64,000 bases of DNA from Sphaeramia orbicularis (GCF_902148855.1 NC_043978.1:48223408-48287407); one strand, 5' to 3'; shown: positions 43,236 through 54,228, numbered from the stretch's first letter. The notes: a model not told the origin generated them from the sequence alone. A program made the numbers and translations.

Positions 43236-44569
43236 TACCTGCAGACAAGGACAAGAAATAGCCGGTGCCTAAAATTGCAGAAAAATTACATCAAAGCTGA
43301 CAAAACTGTAGCCTGTACTGTATTTTTTTCTAGATTAAACTGTGAAAATATAACGATACATGTGTTTTTGTGGGTAGGGCTTATGTATGTGCATGATATA
43401 TCCACCACCAGCATCTTCTCGTTAGGTGATTTCATTAGATTAGCTGTGGAATGAGGCCTGTCTCCATCAGTATTAGCGAGGTGGTGCTGTGGCAAATCCT
43501 CACTCATCTGTTAGCATGAGCATGTTCACACTCTCTCAGCAGCTGTCGTCAGCCTTAACTAGTCTTGCCGCTCCCTCATGCTGCTGGAGATCACGGCAAT
43601 TCACTGGAAGCACAGGTTGAAAGCAAAAAAAAAAAAAAAAAAAGTCACGAGAGGGACAAATAAACATCGGTGAAATGGGATAAGTCTTGGGCCAGCTGAA
43701 GGTAACGGGGGTCAGTGGGGAACGCTCACAATCTGCCATTTGCGAATAATTATCCCTGTTTGTGAAACACTTAAATGTAGCTCGGCCATTGGAAAATATA
43801 CATATTAAAGTTCCACCTTCTGCCTGAGGGTCCCCGCTGGTGAGGAATAATAATGTGGTGAGAAGCAAGAAATGGACTGTCAAGCGTGTACAGGGATGGA
43901 TCTGTGGAAGTGTGGCATCTTAGTGCCACCTAGAGGACAAATGGAAGCGTGCATCTGTGATCAAGCAAACACCAGTCAGCCTCTTGGCATCAGCAAAAGA
44001 GAAAAAAAAATATACGTGTGAATTACTGTTATCATCTAGAATGCATGAGTGCTCAAAGTGACACAGAGAAGGACTAACTATGTCTCCAAGGGCGTATTTA
44101 TTTACATCATTACCAGTTAGATCGACTCCAGTGCTTCCTCTATAACAACATGTAGATCCACAGTGAAAACTTAATTGAAAAGTGAATCTGAAATCCCCAC
44201 TGTAAGCCATCATTTCAAATGACTCCTCTCTGTGATCTGATTTGTAATGGCTGCTTACAGCGGAGATATTCTGGGGCTTGTCGTTTGTTTGGATCCCCTA
44301 ACAATGTGTTTTCTCCATTGATTCCCCCGGAGACTCATTTGGGCATAGTGGAGAGTACAGGATGCATTAATTCCTCCTTCCTCTCTTCCACTGCGGTGCC
44401 CTGAATCATTTGATGCCTGTCTCTGTGCAGCTGTTTTGATGTAACCAAGTAAAGTTCTTACCTATGGGATCAGATAAGAGCCATTCGTTTCCCAAACTTC
44501 TAACATGATCATTCTAAAAAGTGCACATGAAGTTTTTAGACTTTGTAAACATGATGCAAAGTAGGATCC
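43236..44569. other. Single-copy interval
   Basis: Higher complexity and less AT-rich than its surroundings, without a recognised repeat. It could be conserved non-coding or intronic DNA. No exon can be supported. Confidence 0.35.
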
Positions 44570-44573
44570 TTAA

Positions 44574-45389
44574 CCCTTTCATGCATAGCGGTCACTACAG
44601 TGGACAGTTATTCTCCAGCTGTTCTCTTGTATATTCATGGGTTTTGTTGTTTTAGTTCCATATCATCCAACACATTGGACGCTCATGCATCATCCCATAC
44701 ACTGCAATTGATACCATTACTGTAACTTTGCTGCTCTTGATAAAACTGATCTGCAGTGACATGTTTGAGCATGAAGTAATTGCTTATTATTTTTGTTAGA
44801 CTGTAATTAACAACAAAAAAGTTTTTGTTTTTCATATTATCTGCATGAAAGGAGTAATGACTTGTATTAGGGTATGTTAAAATGTGACAAAACATCAGAT
44901 TAGCAGCATAAAAAATGTTTTCACTTCATAGTTTTCACATAGCATATTAGTAAATACATTTTCTTTGCTTCAAAAATTAAACACATGGTATCCAGCTGAG
45001 TGGATTTTTTTGCAACTCCATGAAAAATAGATTCATAAAAAAAAAAAAAAAAAAATTCAAACATGTTATTTTTTTTTAATCCAATCCAACTTTATTTGTA
45101 AAGCACAGTGGATTAAAGTACTGTACAGAAAAATAAATAAAAACCAAAATAACAGAGTAAAATACAAGAACAGATTAAAAGATATAGAACAACTGTAGAA
45201 AAAAAAAAAATAAAATAAAATAGATAGATAAAAATACAGAAGAATAGATAAAACCTAAATAAAAGAATAAAATACAAGAATAGATTAAAAACATAAAAAG
45301 CTGTACAACTAATGCCAAATTTAAGAGGAATTAAAACACTCAGTAAAAAAAATCTTGATTAAGGTTCTCATAATTCATGCATGAAAGGG
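44574..45389 (-). mobile_element. TTAA-A MITE, copy 6, with inner insertion
   Basis: TTAA at 44570-44573 and 45390-45393; CCCTTTCATGCATAGCGG and GCATGAAAGGG ends. About 45078-45335 is foreign: CCAATCCAACTTTATTTGTA with AAGCAC, then A-rich tandem-like sequence, a LINE-tail-like insertion. Confidence 0.75.
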
Positions 45390-45401
45390 TTAAGTTTGTG
45401 A

Positions 45402-45760
45402 TACTAATGTTACAGGGTCTTACAAAGTCTTAAAAAGTCTTGAATTTACAAATCTGCATTTAATACCTTCAAAAACTCTTTAAAGGCATTAAATTTGATA
45501 TGGTAGGTCTTAAGTTATGTTGCTGTAAACTTGTTCGCAGTATTATTTTTAAACATGTCCAAATGTGGTCGTTATTGGAAATGAGAATCAGTTCTCAACT
45601 AACCTGGTTAAATAAAGGTTAAATCAGAATCAGAAAATGTTTATTGTCATTGTACCAAGTACAACAAAATTAAAGTCGAGCTCTCAGGTTCAGTGCAAAG
45701 AATTAAAAGACAAACAACAAATACCAGTAAAAAGGCAAAGTAGAGTTAAGTAATTTACCT
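45402..45760. mobile_element. Remnants: AAGTCTTAAA hAT-like piece and LINE tail
   Basis: 45412-45625 matches the left part of 50362-50879 (AAAGTCTTAAAAAGTCTTGA). It is followed by ATCAGAAAATGTTTATTGTC and ATTGTACCAAGTACAACAAA, a common fish LINE 3' motif. Confidence 0.5.
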
Positions 45761-45823
45761 TTTTTTTTTTTTTTAAAGTCTTGCAGAACTAAGAATATTT
45801 GTAAAAAAAAAAATAGAACATAA

Positions 45824-46607
45824 CCCTTTCATGCATAGTGGTCACTACAGTGGACAGTTATTCTACAGCTGTTCTCTTGTATATTCATGGGTTTTGTTGT
45901 TTTATTTGCATATCAACCAACACAGTGGACACTTATGCATCATCCCATATACTGACATTCATACCATTACTGTAACTTTCCTATTCTTTTATCTAAATCA
46001 ATTGCTAATTATTATAAGACTATAATTTACAGAGGGTTTTTTTTTTTTTTTTTTTTTAAACAAAAAGTTTTTTTTTTTTTTCATATCATCTTAGTGAGTA
46101 ATAACTAGTATTATAGTATGTTCAAATGTGAGAAAACATCAGATTAGCAGCATTAACCTCCTGAGACCCAGGAAAATGAAAATTTTAGCTTTTTTCCATT
46201 AAACAATTGTCTTGATTGGAAACCGCATAATGCAACAGTTTTTCTTGTTTTTTTCAGATACATTTTTAAAAAATATTTTTATTTATTTATTTTTTAAACG
46301 GAATGTCCTTTGCAATGGACAGCAAGTAAAACTGTCAAACTTTTGTCCCCTACAGAGAGCAAAAATGCATTGCTGGGTCTCAGGAGGTCAAAAATGCTTT
46401 TGTGTCATAGTTTTCACACAGTATGTCAGTAAATGCATGTTTCTTTGCTTCAAAAATTAAACAAACGGTGTTCAGCTGAGTGGACATTTTTGTAACGACA
46501 TGACAAATAGGTTCAGAAAAAAAAAAAAATTCAATCACATTATTTTTTCATGCCTACAGATGAATAAAAATCTTGATTAAGGTTCTCATAATTCATGCAT
46601 GAAAGGG
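45824..46607 (-). mobile_element. TTAA-A MITE, copy 7, with nested TTAA-D
   Basis: CCCTTTCATGCATAGTGG at the left and GCATGAAAGGG plus TTAA (46608-46611) at the right. A TTAA-D element sits at 46157-46387 in what is otherwise continuous TTAA-A sequence. Confidence 0.78.
46157..46387. mobile_element. TTAA-D piggyBac-like MITE, copy 1
   Basis: Inverted termini CCTCCTGAGACCCAG and CTGGGTCTCAGGAGG. TTAA on the left (46153-46156) and TCAA, one change, on the right. Confidence 0.75.
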
Positions 46608-46984
46608 TTAAATAGTGCAAATAACATAAGAAATACTGTGACTGTGATGAGAAGATAAGTACGCGAAGATAAATAGTGTGAAAATAAATAAATGTGTGTA
46701 GCCTGGTCTTAAAAAAAAGTAATAAATATGAGTAAGTTAATCTGTTCAATAAATAAATAAATAACAAATAAGTTAACTTCATAAAAAACAAAACATGTTC
46801 AATTGATTGTAATTCCTGTGTTTGTAATAAGGCATTGGTTTGTGTTTCTGTTTAGAAGAAATAAGACAGAAATGAATGTTAACGCTTTAATAATGTTGTC
46901 TGTTGGATTTTGCATGTGCCAGAAAATGTTTTTATGTCATTTATTTTGTGAAGCTTGTCAATTGGTTTTCCTGCTCTGTTGTCA
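46608..46984. other. Single-copy AT-rich interval
   Basis: No gene or recognised repeat before the promoter-like stretch. Confidence 0.3.
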
Positions 46985-47177
46985 TTTAACTGTCGTCCAA
47001 TCGTGAGATATGGGGGCGGGACATCCGGGAGGCAGGTTAGATCGACGCGGAAAACGGCCCGAAAGAACGTCGGAGAAACTACTTGTGATTGTTCTGTAAA
47101 TGCCACAGTATTGTCCCCCTACCAGGAAAGATGCAGAGTTGGTCGGTGGTAAATGGGCATACAAAAGCCTACAGAAG
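46985..47177 (+). promoter_or_regulatory. Promoter-like stretch and candidate first exon
   Basis: A local rise in CpG and G+C. CCAAT at 46998, a GC box (GGGGGCGGGAC, about 47012) and an ETS-type ACATCCGG lie within 40 bp. The sequence ends in a good donor, CAGAAG|GTAAATG (47177/47178). A short upstream frame (MQSWSVVNGHTKAYR) starts at 47131 and would end soon after splicing to 47433, so it would act as a uORF. No TATA box. Consistent with a housekeeping-type host promoter on the plus strand. Confidence 0.45.
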
Positions 47178-47432
47178 GTAAATGTTTATATTGTGGTAAT
47201 CACGGACTGTGTTACGGCTGATAATGCTGCAATGTAAAGCTAAACGCGATTAGCGAATTAGCTCGTGCTAGCATGCTAACGGTGATTGACACACTTGAAA
47301 TTGTAGCAGCCTCACGTTACTTGTTGTGTTAAATGTTTGTTAATGTAGTGTGCTGTGTGAACTCGGAATGATTTCATGACAGTGCATAGACACTGTTGAT
47401 ATGACGGGTTTAATGATATGTGTGTTTTCCAG

Positions 47433-47628
47433 AAGACGGGACCAACATACACTTCTTGGACCTTGTTTCCCGTCGGAGCTGTGAGCAGCACGTGTCGGCT
47501 AAGAGCGAGAGGTCACGTGTGTCAAAGCTATGGTCATGGGTCTCCCCTTTTCTTCACCATCCATCCATAACTTCCTCATCCTTTTCCCATCATCCACACG
47601 CACCACATACTAACTGAGGATGGACAGC
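47433..47628 (+). CDS. Candidate second exon with start codon
   Basis: Bounded by acceptor GTGTTTTCCAG and donor ATGGACAGC|GTGAGTAC. If real, the exon is mostly 5' untranslated and the coding sequence starts Met-Asp-Ser at 47620 and is interrupted in phase 0. Earlier ATGs in the exon lead to short frames. The downstream coding exons are not certain; 51741-51977 is compatible in phase. The identity of the gene is unknown. Confidence 0.38.
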
Positions 47629-47662
47629 GTGAGTACAAAATGACAGTTGCACGTGCATTTAT

Positions 47663-47895
47663 TACCTCCGCCAAGAAGGTTATGTTTTTGCCAGGGTTTG
47701 TTTGTTTGTCTGTCCGTTAGTGTGCAACATAACTCAAAAAGTTATGGACAGATTTGGATGAAATTTTCAGGGTTTGTTGAAAATGGGATAAGGAAGAAAT
47801 GATTACATTTTGGTGGTGATCGGGGGTGGGGGGCCCACGGGGGGGGGGCCACTGATCAGCCTTGGCGGAGGTCTGCCCTCTCCGAGTGCTTCTAG
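47663..47895 (+). mobile_element. G element, copy 4
   Basis: TACCTCCGCCAAGAAGGTTA to CCGAGTGCTTCTAG, 35 bp downstream of the candidate exon's donor. Confidence 0.7.
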
Positions 47896-48054
47896 TTTTA
47901 TTTTATTTTGCTTGACCAAGCGAAATGGTCGCTAAGTTTTTGACCTCGCAGACGCAGTTGGCCCTTTCATGTAGAGGGAATGCAGATACGTCACTTCCCC
48001 CCTGGGCCACGCCCATCTAAGTCAGACTGAGTGGCAAAAACAAACCGGCTCAAC

Positions 48055-48312
48055 ATGGCGGAGTATAGCACTAACTACAGCGAGACCAGGACAAACGTAG
48101 AATATAACATGAAATTAAAGACAATTGGACTGGACATGGATCCATACAAGTTACCAAACAATAAGTGGTCTACGAACATTGATATGTGGCCGGAAATCAC
48201 GTATCCTGATATTTATATGTACTTGATGTCAACGCTGGGAAAATACACAATACAAAGCCTGAAAGCATACAAAACCCAAGGAGTTGTTGACATCCTCGTC
48301 ATTGTTAATTAG
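48055..48312 (+). pseudogene. N-terminal fragment of SWIM/YqaJ transposon protein
   Basis: 85 codons: MAEYSTNYSETRTNVEYNMK, then LDMDPYKLPNNKWSTNIDMW, PEITYPDIYMYLMSTLGKYT and SLKAYKTQ. DPYxLPxxxW...WPxxTYPDIxxYL...YT...LKAYKS is the N-terminal pattern of fish proteins with a SWIM zinc finger and a YqaJ exonuclease domain, as I remember them. The frame leaves the pattern after LKAYK and stops. The finger and nuclease are absent. Confidence 0.55.
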
Positions 48313-48756
48313 AGGATTACAGCTGGTGAGTGCTTTCAATTCAACATACTATTGTTTTTGAGGTTTTATGTCAGTGCAGATGTATTTTCTTGGCGGTGAT
48401 TACCAAGGTAAAGGCCCAGCAGTAGTGCTCACAGTTCGCTACTGATTTACTGGAGTTGAACCCTTAGTATTGACCCAAGTGAGTGTATGATCTACTGGTA
48501 CTTTGGATATTTAAGTATAGTTAACATCAAATACATGATACAACACAGCTACAACAGCTTTGTGCTAGAGTACCCCCTTATTTGGAAAACTAGGTTAGCC
48601 TCAGTTTAAACTAGTTTACAAATCATGTAGACCACAAGGTTCATAATCACACAATTGAAGACAAAAACGTTTCAGTTATGAAATATAGAACTAAATGACA
48701 GATGCTAACATTAAGAGCTTTACTAAGAAGTAATGTTAGCCAAAACAACATGTAAT

Positions 48757-49044
48757 TTAAGGTACGATTTTACGCAAGAACACAGCATAACTTAACGTTA
48801 TCTGACACGAAATGGCAACCACAAATCCAGGTTTTGTTGTCTGGATTCCAGTTATTTCTACAAATTGCAGTGATCCATCTGCTTCTTCTGTCTTTGGCTT
48901 TAGGTAGCCGCTAAAACGATAGCTCCAAGTGCTTTTTAAACCTATATGTGCAATCAATGACACAACAGCACTTCCCCATTTTTTAGATTGTTCTAATGTT
49001 TTTGCAGTATTCAAGCCAAAGCCACTACTCCCTCTTTCTGCCAC
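48757..49044 (-). other. Unrecognised open frame in the ISL2EU-like element
   Basis: 95 codons open without an ATG, containing WSYRFSGYLKPKTEEADGSL and QFVEITGIQTTKPGFV. It might be the start of the second gene of the element. Not recognised. Confidence 0.3.
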
Positions 49045-49116
49045 TCAGTGGATGCAACCGCGGTGACTTCCGCTAGCGGTGATGTCACATGCATACCCTC
49101 TATACGGTCATTATGT

Positions 49117-49216
49117 TCTAGATCTCATCTACGCATGCGCATTGTAATCTGTCAGAATCTGTCTCATCTATGCATGTGCATTGCATATCTGTCAGCATAT
49201 GTCACAATGGCGGTGA
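49117..49216 (+). promoter_or_regulatory. Second promoter-like stretch with duplicated NRF1-type site
   Basis: A block of about 37 bp (TCTCATCTACGCATGCGCAT ... ATCTGTCAG) is repeated directly, the second copy reading ATGCATGTGCAT. TACGCATGCGCA at 49130 is a good NRF1-type site. It is followed by ACAATGGCG|GTGAGTACG, an ATG in good context directly at a splice donor (49207-49214). Possible first exon (Met-Ala) of a plus-strand gene. Confidence 0.35.
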
Positions 49217-49945
49217 GTACGAAGCGGAAGTACTGAACAGGCAGGAATATATTCATGTGAACAGTAGCGATAAATGAACATTCATTGTATTCTTTCACAT
49301 TATAACTTTTAGTAATTACAATATTTAGATGCAAACAACCATACAGCCTGTCATATAAGCGTTCAGCAGAAGTTGGGGGTGGGGCAGCTATCAGTCAGGG
49401 AATTCTTTGTCCGATTTAATCAGGACCTGTAATTCTGCAGCACGGGATTGGGAAAACTAAATGGAGGCACCAGACAATTAATTCACTTACCTTATTTCTG
49501 AAGGTTAAAAGTATATCATCTGTTGCAACTGTTATTTTAAGTTGATACGGCCCCACAAAACGAAACTAAAGAACCCAGAGCCCGCCCAGAGTGATAAATT
49601 GACATAATTCATCGTAAGTATTCTTAGTCACATGGGTAGAGTGCTATATGTGTCTGTTAAATGTCCTTTTGTACCTACAGAAGGAGAGCATCACCGTTCA
49701 AGTCCACCATGTTGGGATGCCTTGTTTCTACAGTAGCTCAGATTAACTTTCTCTTTTTAAGTATTTATTTTTATAGTGGGTGGAATCCAGTATTATAGTG
49801 TATTATGTTCACGTACTATGTTGATTGTGGATTACCACACTTATTAAGGCCAGAATAAATAAATACCACTTCTAATGAGCTATGAACTTTCACATTTTTG
49901 CAGCCAGTGTAGGGAAGGAAGAATGAGGAATTCAGCTGGATTCTA
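49217..49945. other. Interval with diffuse repeat remnants
   Basis: ACAGAAGGAGAGCATCACCG to TTGTTTCTACAGTAGCTCAG (49677-49740) belongs to a dispersed repeat also found near 26717. No gene. Confidence 0.35.
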
Positions 49946-50309
49946 CACTACCAGTTAAAAGTTTGGACTCACCTTCTCATTTAAATGACATGAGATGCAC
50001 CACAGATGGTCAACCACTGCTCAGCATCACTGGGAACTCCTTCAAGACTGTTGGAAAACATTTCAGGTGACTACCTCATGAAGCTCATCAAGACAATGCC
50101 AAGAATGTGCAAAGCAGTAATAAAAGCAAAATGTGGCTGTTTTGAAGAATCTAAAATATAAAACCTGCTTTGAGTTATGTTTTTTTAACTACATAATTCC
50201 GTATGTGTTCATAGTGTTGATGCCTTCAGTGAGAATCTGTAATATAATATAATATATAGTCATCGAAATAAAGAAAATAGAGGTGAGTCCAAACTTTTGA
50301 CTGGTAGTG
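49946..50309. mobile_element. Tc1-like MITE with transposase C-terminal remnant
   Basis: Inverted termini CACTACCAGTTAAAAGTTTG (left) and GTCCAAACTTTTGACTGGTA with GTG (right). TA at 49944-49945 and 50310-50311. The inside (49990-50160) keeps the region after the last catalytic residue of a fish Tc1 transposase with stops. Confidence 0.85.
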
Positions 50310-50361
50310 TATGTGGAAATTCATGGCTAGATGTCACTAAATACCACAGTCAACCTTAAAT

Positions 50362-50879
50362 CAGGGTTCCCACTGGGTCATAAAAAGTCTTAAAAAGTCT
50401 TGAATATACAAATCTGCATTGAATACCTTCAAAAAAATCTTTAAAAGGTATTAAATTTGATATGGTACGTCTCAAGTTATGTTGCTATAAATGTGTTTGC
50501 TGTATTGTGTTTAAATGTGGTCGTTACTGGAAATGAATCAGTTCTCAACTAACCTGGTTAAATAAATAAATGTCTGTTAAATGTCCAAGCTGCAAAGACA
50601 GTAACGTTAGTCGACTCAGATCCACCCGTTCCAACCCGACAATTTATATCGAAATTAGAAACCAATTATCGCTAACTTTGCAGCAACTTCTGAGAAATGA
50701 CTCAGAACAGTAGGAATCAAGGTGTTGGAGTAAATAAATACATTTCTAGGAGTTACAAATATTTGCCAGTATGGCCGTGAAATAGGCTGTGAAATGTTCA
50801 TTAACTTCTGTTCTAAGTTGCCTTTAAAAAGGTGTTAAAAAGTCTTAAATTTAAGTTGTGGAAACCTGTAGGAACCCTG
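50362..50879. mobile_element. hAT-like MITE (CAGGGTTCCCAC termini)
   Basis: Left CAGGGTTCCCACTGGGTC, right CCTGTAGGAACCCTG, inverted over about 12 bp. AAGTCTTAAA-type subterminal repeats. No clear target duplication. Fragments of the family occur at 45412 and 27829. Confidence 0.6.
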
Positions 50880-51444
50880 TGTTGGTAAAACACAAGTGAC
50901 AGATAGTTTCTAAAGTAAATATAGAAGTAAAACAGCTGTGGTGTAAGACTCAGCTGGGAATATGTTGAGATGAGTCCAATAAATAAGCCCGTTGCCAAGA
51001 AATGACATCCATCCAACTAATTTTTACATTTTGTAATTAATGCTTCCTACATTGCAGAGTTGTTCTGTATGAAACCAAACCCTGGCGTCTTTCCTTAAAC
51101 CTTATCAAGTGCTAGTACATAAAAAGAACCATAAAAATGTAATTATGCTGTTGTCAAAACCAGCCGCTGTTGTACAGAGTCAGCCATATCAACAGTAGAC
51201 AAACAGCCACATAAAAGTTCGGAAAAAAACATTTATTACCACTTACTGGGAATTAACTTACTTTAATTATATTGAAACAAACCTTATGCTTATAGAAAAA
51301 TGTATTTGCAGTGATACTTTACAAGCAGCATTTCCAAAAGTTGGAACATTTTCTAAAGCGCATTGAAAACTGAAAATCTATGTTCATTCATTTTAATATT
51401 CATGTATCTACACAAAGTACAAAAAAGAGATTTCACTAGTTTAA
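50880..51444. other. Single-copy interval
   Basis: No gene or recognised repeat. Confidence 0.3.
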
Positions 51445-51448
51445 TTAA

Positions 51449-51577
51449 CCCATAAAGACCCAAACATCCACCAGCGTCCTAAACCATCTACTGATTAAAC
51501 TGTTTAATACCTGTTAATCCACTTATCCTATCAATCCATGTAAATAATTGGTGTAAAATGCAGTTCGTCATCTTCTT
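51449..51577 (+). mobile_element. TTAA-B MITE, fragment
   Basis: TTAA (51445-51448), then CCCATAAAGACCCAAACATC through TGTAAATAATTGGTGTAAAA. It breaks off after CAGTTCGTCATCTT. Confidence 0.65.
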
Positions 51578-51740
51578 GTCAAAGGCCTACAGGAGCTGAG
51601 ATGATCAAACATCTGTTACCTGTCACCACCTGTCCATCGAGTACAGGTCAGGTGTAGGGGAGGGGGTCTTCTCAGTGCAGATACTAAGCCATTTTTTGCA
51701 ATGTTTTGACTAATCTTACCACTACACATTTTCTGGGCAG

Positions 51741-51977
51741 ATTGCTATGGATATGACAATGATAGCATTTGATTTTGTATGCTCCATTCATTTCCCTCTA
51801 GCAACACAGTCAAAACAAAAACACAACAAAGTACAAAGTGTAAATTTTGTCCAGGAAACGCTCCTCTGGGGGGACTTCATGACTAAGTTTGACCACATCA
51901 CCGATAACTTCGACGCATCAGAGGAATTGGGGATCTCTGCCAATGACAACACATCTTTACCTCCATTTTCCACTTGA
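51741..51977 (+). CDS. Candidate terminal coding exon, unidentified gene
   Basis: An open frame ends in TGA at 51975. Two acceptors are possible: TTTTCTGGGCAG before 51741, in phase 0, and the stronger TTCATTTCCCTCTAG before 51802, in phase 1. The C-terminal half reads VNFVQETLLWGDFMTKFDHI, TDNFDASEELGISANDNTSL and PPFST, acidic and with normal-looking codon use, unlike the repeats around it. An ATTAAA polyadenylation signal follows at 52135. The phase 0 acceptor would fit the donor at 47628. I do not recognise the protein. Confidence 0.35.
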   Translation: MAMDMTMIAFDFVCSIHFPLATQSKQKHNKVQSVNFVQETLLWGDFMTKFDHITDNFDASEELGISANDNTSLPPFST

Positions 51978-52134
51978 TATGGACCAATGGGGGGATTAAA
52001 GATTGATGATGTGTGTACGAGAAAGTTCCAAATCCCTCGAAAAGACTTTGGATATAAGTTTGACACTCTCCCCTTTTGCTCTTCATTTGACATCAAACAC
52101 ATTTCAGTGACATGTGGAAATTGTTATTTTCTGT

Positions 52135-52140
52135 ATTAAA
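52135..52140 (+). promoter_or_regulatory. Candidate polyadenylation signal ATTAAA
   Basis: Lies 158 bp after the TGA of the candidate terminal exon. Confidence 0.3.
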
Positions 52141-53445
52141 GGCAGATCTGGGTAAAAGTATCGCTCATTCCGTGCTGTGAGTAGCCTGAAGAGGGAGTGA
52201 TGTAATTGCACTCTGGATTGGGAAATGTAAAAATCAGAGGTGGGAAATGTGAGAAATGTCCCTCCTAACTACCCACAGGTACTTCTACACCACTTTCATG
52301 CCACAGTGTTGTCAGAGTGTGGAAAGAGTTCAGTGTGTTCTGTGTTCTGTGTTCTGTACTTATGTGTGAATGGGAATCTCACAGAATCAAAGTTCTAAAG
52401 GTCTTTACACGGGGGGGTGTTGTTTTTGTGCGATTACTTCACACGTCGTTATATTTTTGTTGTTTATGTGATGAGTACTTTCACAATGAATGCAAATATT
52501 ACGCAGCAAAAAGTGCCATTTAATTTTTTTTTGTTTTTTTTTTCTTTTGGAACAAGGTTGATTTTTCCAAGCTTTTGCGGAGCGAATTAAAATCATATAT
52601 GTGAAATTGGCATCATATAACACCAATCTGATGACAACCTATATATGGGTTCTTCTATGAACTGGGTACATTTTGGGATGTACCTAATGAAGACCTCAGA
52701 TAAATGCAAAAAAAATTATTCTCTTACTCTGAGCCATCCCAAAATTAATGATTTTTTAAATAAAATATTGGGGCCATAAATAGGACCAAAATTAGGACAG
52801 TTAAAGCTACCTAGGTGTAAGAGGATTTGTCTATATGAGCCTTCCTTTCATGTATATGTATACAAGCAAGGCATGGATGAACATGTGAATATAAAGTTTG
52901 AGGTTGTTACTTAAAGTATTAAAAATAAAGTTGTCCTCCGAAGAGGGGGGGTGGTGGTGGGTAAAAAGCTTTCAGCTTCTTCCTTTCAGTTACCAATTGT
53001 GTTAATTTTATGTTGTTGTTTTTTTGTTGTTTTTTTTTTGTTATATGTATGTGTTTTTGTACATAACTGAAATAAAAAAAAAATATTCATTCATTCGTGT
53101 AAATAGTACAATTACAGAGAGTTTTACACATTTGTACCATTTATTTCTCTCACCCCCTTGTGTTTTAAAACTCATAACATGGGTTCCTGTTGCTGAGTAG
53201 GAGGACACAGGCTGAATATTATGGAGTAGTTTGTGTGACTGATGTAAAGCTCAGGAGGATTACACTCAGGAGGTGTGGGTATTCAGTGTTGGCAGTGATG
53301 CCTAATAGTGTGATTTCAGATTCTGCAAATGCACCATCTTAATTTTCACTTTCTATTTGTGTTGTAATTGTTATTCTGTACAGGTTTTTTTTCTGGTCAC
53401 TTATGACTGTACTTTGTTTAAGAGACAACATTCAAATCCTCCTCT
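52141..53445. other. Mostly single-copy interval
   Basis: 52325-52395 (GTTCAGTGTGTTCTGTGTTC ... GAATGGGAATCTCACAGA) recurs at 56305-56375, a short dispersed or duplicated block. A T-rich stretch lies near 53010-53040. No gene. Confidence 0.35.
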
Positions 53446-53449
53446 TTAA

Positions 53450-54228
53450 CCTCCTCAGACCCAGCTGTGGGTTTTCTGTCCACATTTGTGGACAAGAGTT
53501 TCACAACTTTATACAAAAAAAAAAAAAACTGTCCAGCACAAAGGACATTCCATAAAAATGTTAAAAACTGCATCTGAAAAAACTGTTGCATCATGATTAG
53601 GGGCGTTAGAAAATATCGGTCCTGCAGTATATTGCGATATTTCATTTCACAATACTGTATCGATATTAAAAAATACTGTATTGATATTTTTAGGGATTCA
53701 TTCAAATGCAGATATTGTGGAGGTTCATTTTTGTTTTTTGTTTTTTTTTCTATTTTTTCATATTTAATTTATTATTATTTAACACTCTTTTATTAAATAA
53801 TTTTAGTTCCTTTGTTGGGAATGAACTAAAATAATGTTATGATGTTAGTTCTGAACTAATAGAATATGAACATTTGAACAGGATCTGAAACTGTACTGTC
53901 TGTAAAACAATTTAAGTTTTAACACAGGAAAATTTTGTGATATAGCATTAGATCCTGTTGTGATCAAATAAAAATGTGTTTAGTATTTGTGCATATTTCT
54001 GGTGTAATTCAATTCATCAAGGAAATAATAATTAAAAAAAAGAAACAAAAAAATTGCTTTTTTAACAGAATCATGATATATCGTATTGTGATCCTAGTAT
54101 TGTGATTTGTATCGTATCGCCAGATTCTTGCCAATACATAGCCCTAATCATGACGTTTCCAATCTAGGCGCTTATTTAATAAAACAAAAAAGCTTGTACT
54201 TTGCTGACATTTCCAGGGTCTTAGGAGG
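53450..54228. mobile_element. TTAA-D MITE, copy 2, with nested hAT-like E
   Basis: TTAA at 53446-53449 and 54229-54232. Termini CCTCCTCAGACCCAG and CAGGGTCTTAGGAGG. Element E occupies 53597-54146. Confidence 0.75.
53597..54146 (+). mobile_element. hAT-like element E, copy 2
   Basis: Ends TTAGGGGCGTTAGAAAATAT and CTTGCCAATACATAGCCCTA. ATCATGA is present on both sides (53590-53596 and 54147-54153), a 7-8 bp duplication. Inverted relative to copy 1 (30567-31175). Confidence 0.72.

Larger units (their letters stand above)
47972..49102. mobile_element. ISL2EU-like DNA element with SWIM/YqaJ fragment
   Basis: The ends are inverted: TAGAGGGAATGCAGATACGT left; TAGAGGGTATGCATGTGACA on the minus strand at the right. 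Beyond these the two sides share a subterminal ACTGAGTGGCA block. Inside are two outward-starting frames, one on each strand. A SWIM/YqaJ-type protein is the usual partner of ISL2EU transposases, and the size (1.13 kb) means most of the element is deleted. Confidence 0.55.

Noticed and set aside
43536-43883. Minus-strand frame beginning with a signal-peptide-like MTVHFLLLTTLLFLTSG
   Set aside because: The rest of the frame contains a run of Phe from a T-rich stretch and no domain. Likely chance.
46979-47164. Short minus-strand frames across the promoter-like region
   Set aside because: They are shadows of CpG-containing sequence. The plus-strand splice sites give a better explanation.
49900-49945. 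Acceptor-like CACATTTTTGCAG followed by a short open stretch
   Set aside because: All three frames stop within a few codons or run into the Tc1 MITE.
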